NCBI GenBank assembly: GCA_030635365.1
Contig: DAOVYZ010000283.1
Span: 1-5,252 of the forward strand
DNA: 5,252 nucleotides
Direction: 5' to 3'
Source of the DNA: Bacteroidales bacterium
GTDB taxonomy: Bacteria; Bacteroidota; Bacteroidia; Bacteroidales; UBA12077
The translations under genes were made by a program, and so were the position numbers. Within the stretch, counting starts at the first letter, position 1; each line of letters opens with the position of its first letter. Of this stretch, positions 5,074 to 5,252 are shown in pieces. The notes beneath the pieces were generated by a model. It made no database searches, was not told the origin of the DNA, and saw only the letters and a list, made by a program, of their open reading frames with translations.

Positions 5074-5252
5074 GTGAAAATATTAGTTATTTCGGCTACA
5101 GAAAAAGAATTTTTACTTTTAAAGAATAAATTAAGCATCAACAAATCAACAGTATGTACATTAAAATATTCAGCTATTAAAGATTTTGTAGTTGACTTTT
5201 TAGTAACAGGGATAGGAAGTGTATTAACTATGGAAGAAGAATATCCTGACAA
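5074..5252 (+). CDS. mqnB: Nucleosidase, probably futalosine hydrolase (partial, C-terminus beyond right edge)
   Basis: Fifty-nine residues are visible before the edge. The opening KILVISATEKEFLLLK (2-17) and VDFLVTGIGSV (40-50) fit the first two beta strands of the nucleoside phosphorylase/MTAN fold, with the glycine-rich GIG turn. In Bacteroidota such proteins are most often MqnB, which removes hypoxanthine from futalosine in the menaquinone pathway; an MTA/SAH nucleosidase is the main alternative. The active-site residues lie beyond the window, so the specific call is tentative. GTG at 5074 is chosen as start because it precedes the first strand directly, there is no in-frame ATG between the upstream TGA (5029-5031) and it, and the first in-frame ATG (codon 53) would remove the conserved start. 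GAGGAAA at 5050-5056 resembles a Shine-Dalgarno sequence but is too far away (17 nt) to be convincing. It is divergent from the PTPS-folE pair. Confidence 0.62.
   Translation, partial: MKILVISATEKEFLLLKNKLSINKSTVCTLKYSAIKDFVVDFLVTGIGSVLTMEEEYPD

Noticed and set aside
5016..5252. Open reading frame of 78 codons on the minus strand at the right edge
   Set aside because: It overlaps, antisense, the nucleosidase-like gene starting at 5074, which has conserved MTAN-fold motifs. This frame has none, and it would also run through the divergent promoter region.

Overview
The window looks like chromosomal DNA from an AT-rich member of the Bacteroidota, probably a Bacteroidales/Marinilabiliales-type anaerobe or a relative. 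Three things point there. The leftmost gene encodes a single-chain thiamine-diphosphate E1 enzyme of a kind common in that phylum. Start codons are preceded by A/T-rich leaders with no convincing Shine-Dalgarno sequence. Several intergenic regions carry the Bacteroidota -7 box TAnnTTTG, in two cases with a TTTG -33 box upstream. The organism call is an inference from family resemblance and signals, not from a database match.

Layout: (1) 1-1317, minus strand: the N-terminal 439 residues of a 2-oxoacid dehydrogenase E1-type enzyme that runs off the left edge. (2) 1462-1704, plus: an 80-residue single-pass membrane protein with four cysteines. (3) 1801-2271, plus: an intact MNT-type nucleotidyltransferase antitoxin, followed 2 nt later by the wreck of its HEPN toxin partner, which keeps its N-terminus and a short C-terminal tail but has lost the middle. 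(4) 2277-2696, plus: an OsmC-family protein starting 5 nt after the toxin remnant. (5) 2745-2882: a 138-bp segment with nested inverted repeats, flanked directly on both sides by AATTTA, which looks like a MITE. (6) 2901-3773, minus: fabD, with its own well-formed promoter. (7) 3904-4963, minus: a two-gene pterin operon, PTPS/QueD-family synthase then folE, 7 nt apart. (8) 5074-5252, plus: the start of a nucleosidase resembling futalosine hydrolase (MqnB), cut by the right edge.

How the genes work together: FolE turns GTP into 7,8-dihydroneopterin triphosphate, and the PTPS-family enzyme acts on that product, so the pair forms the first two steps of a pterin or queuosine branch. FabD charges acyl carrier protein with malonate for fatty-acid synthesis. 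If the right-edge gene is MqnB, the cell makes menaquinone by the futalosine route. The E1 enzyme belongs to central 2-oxoacid oxidation. Most of the window is housekeeping. The accessory signals are the decayed HEPN/MNT toxin-antitoxin locus and the putative MITE.

No rRNA, tRNA, CRISPR array or complete insertion sequence was seen. No gap between genes exceeds about 205 bases. I did not find a clear undescribed defence or regulatory system. The most interesting items are the MITE-like element, the toxin-deleted HEPN/MNT pair, the animal-type PTPS motif beside folE, and a His in place of an expected substrate-binding Arg in FolE.
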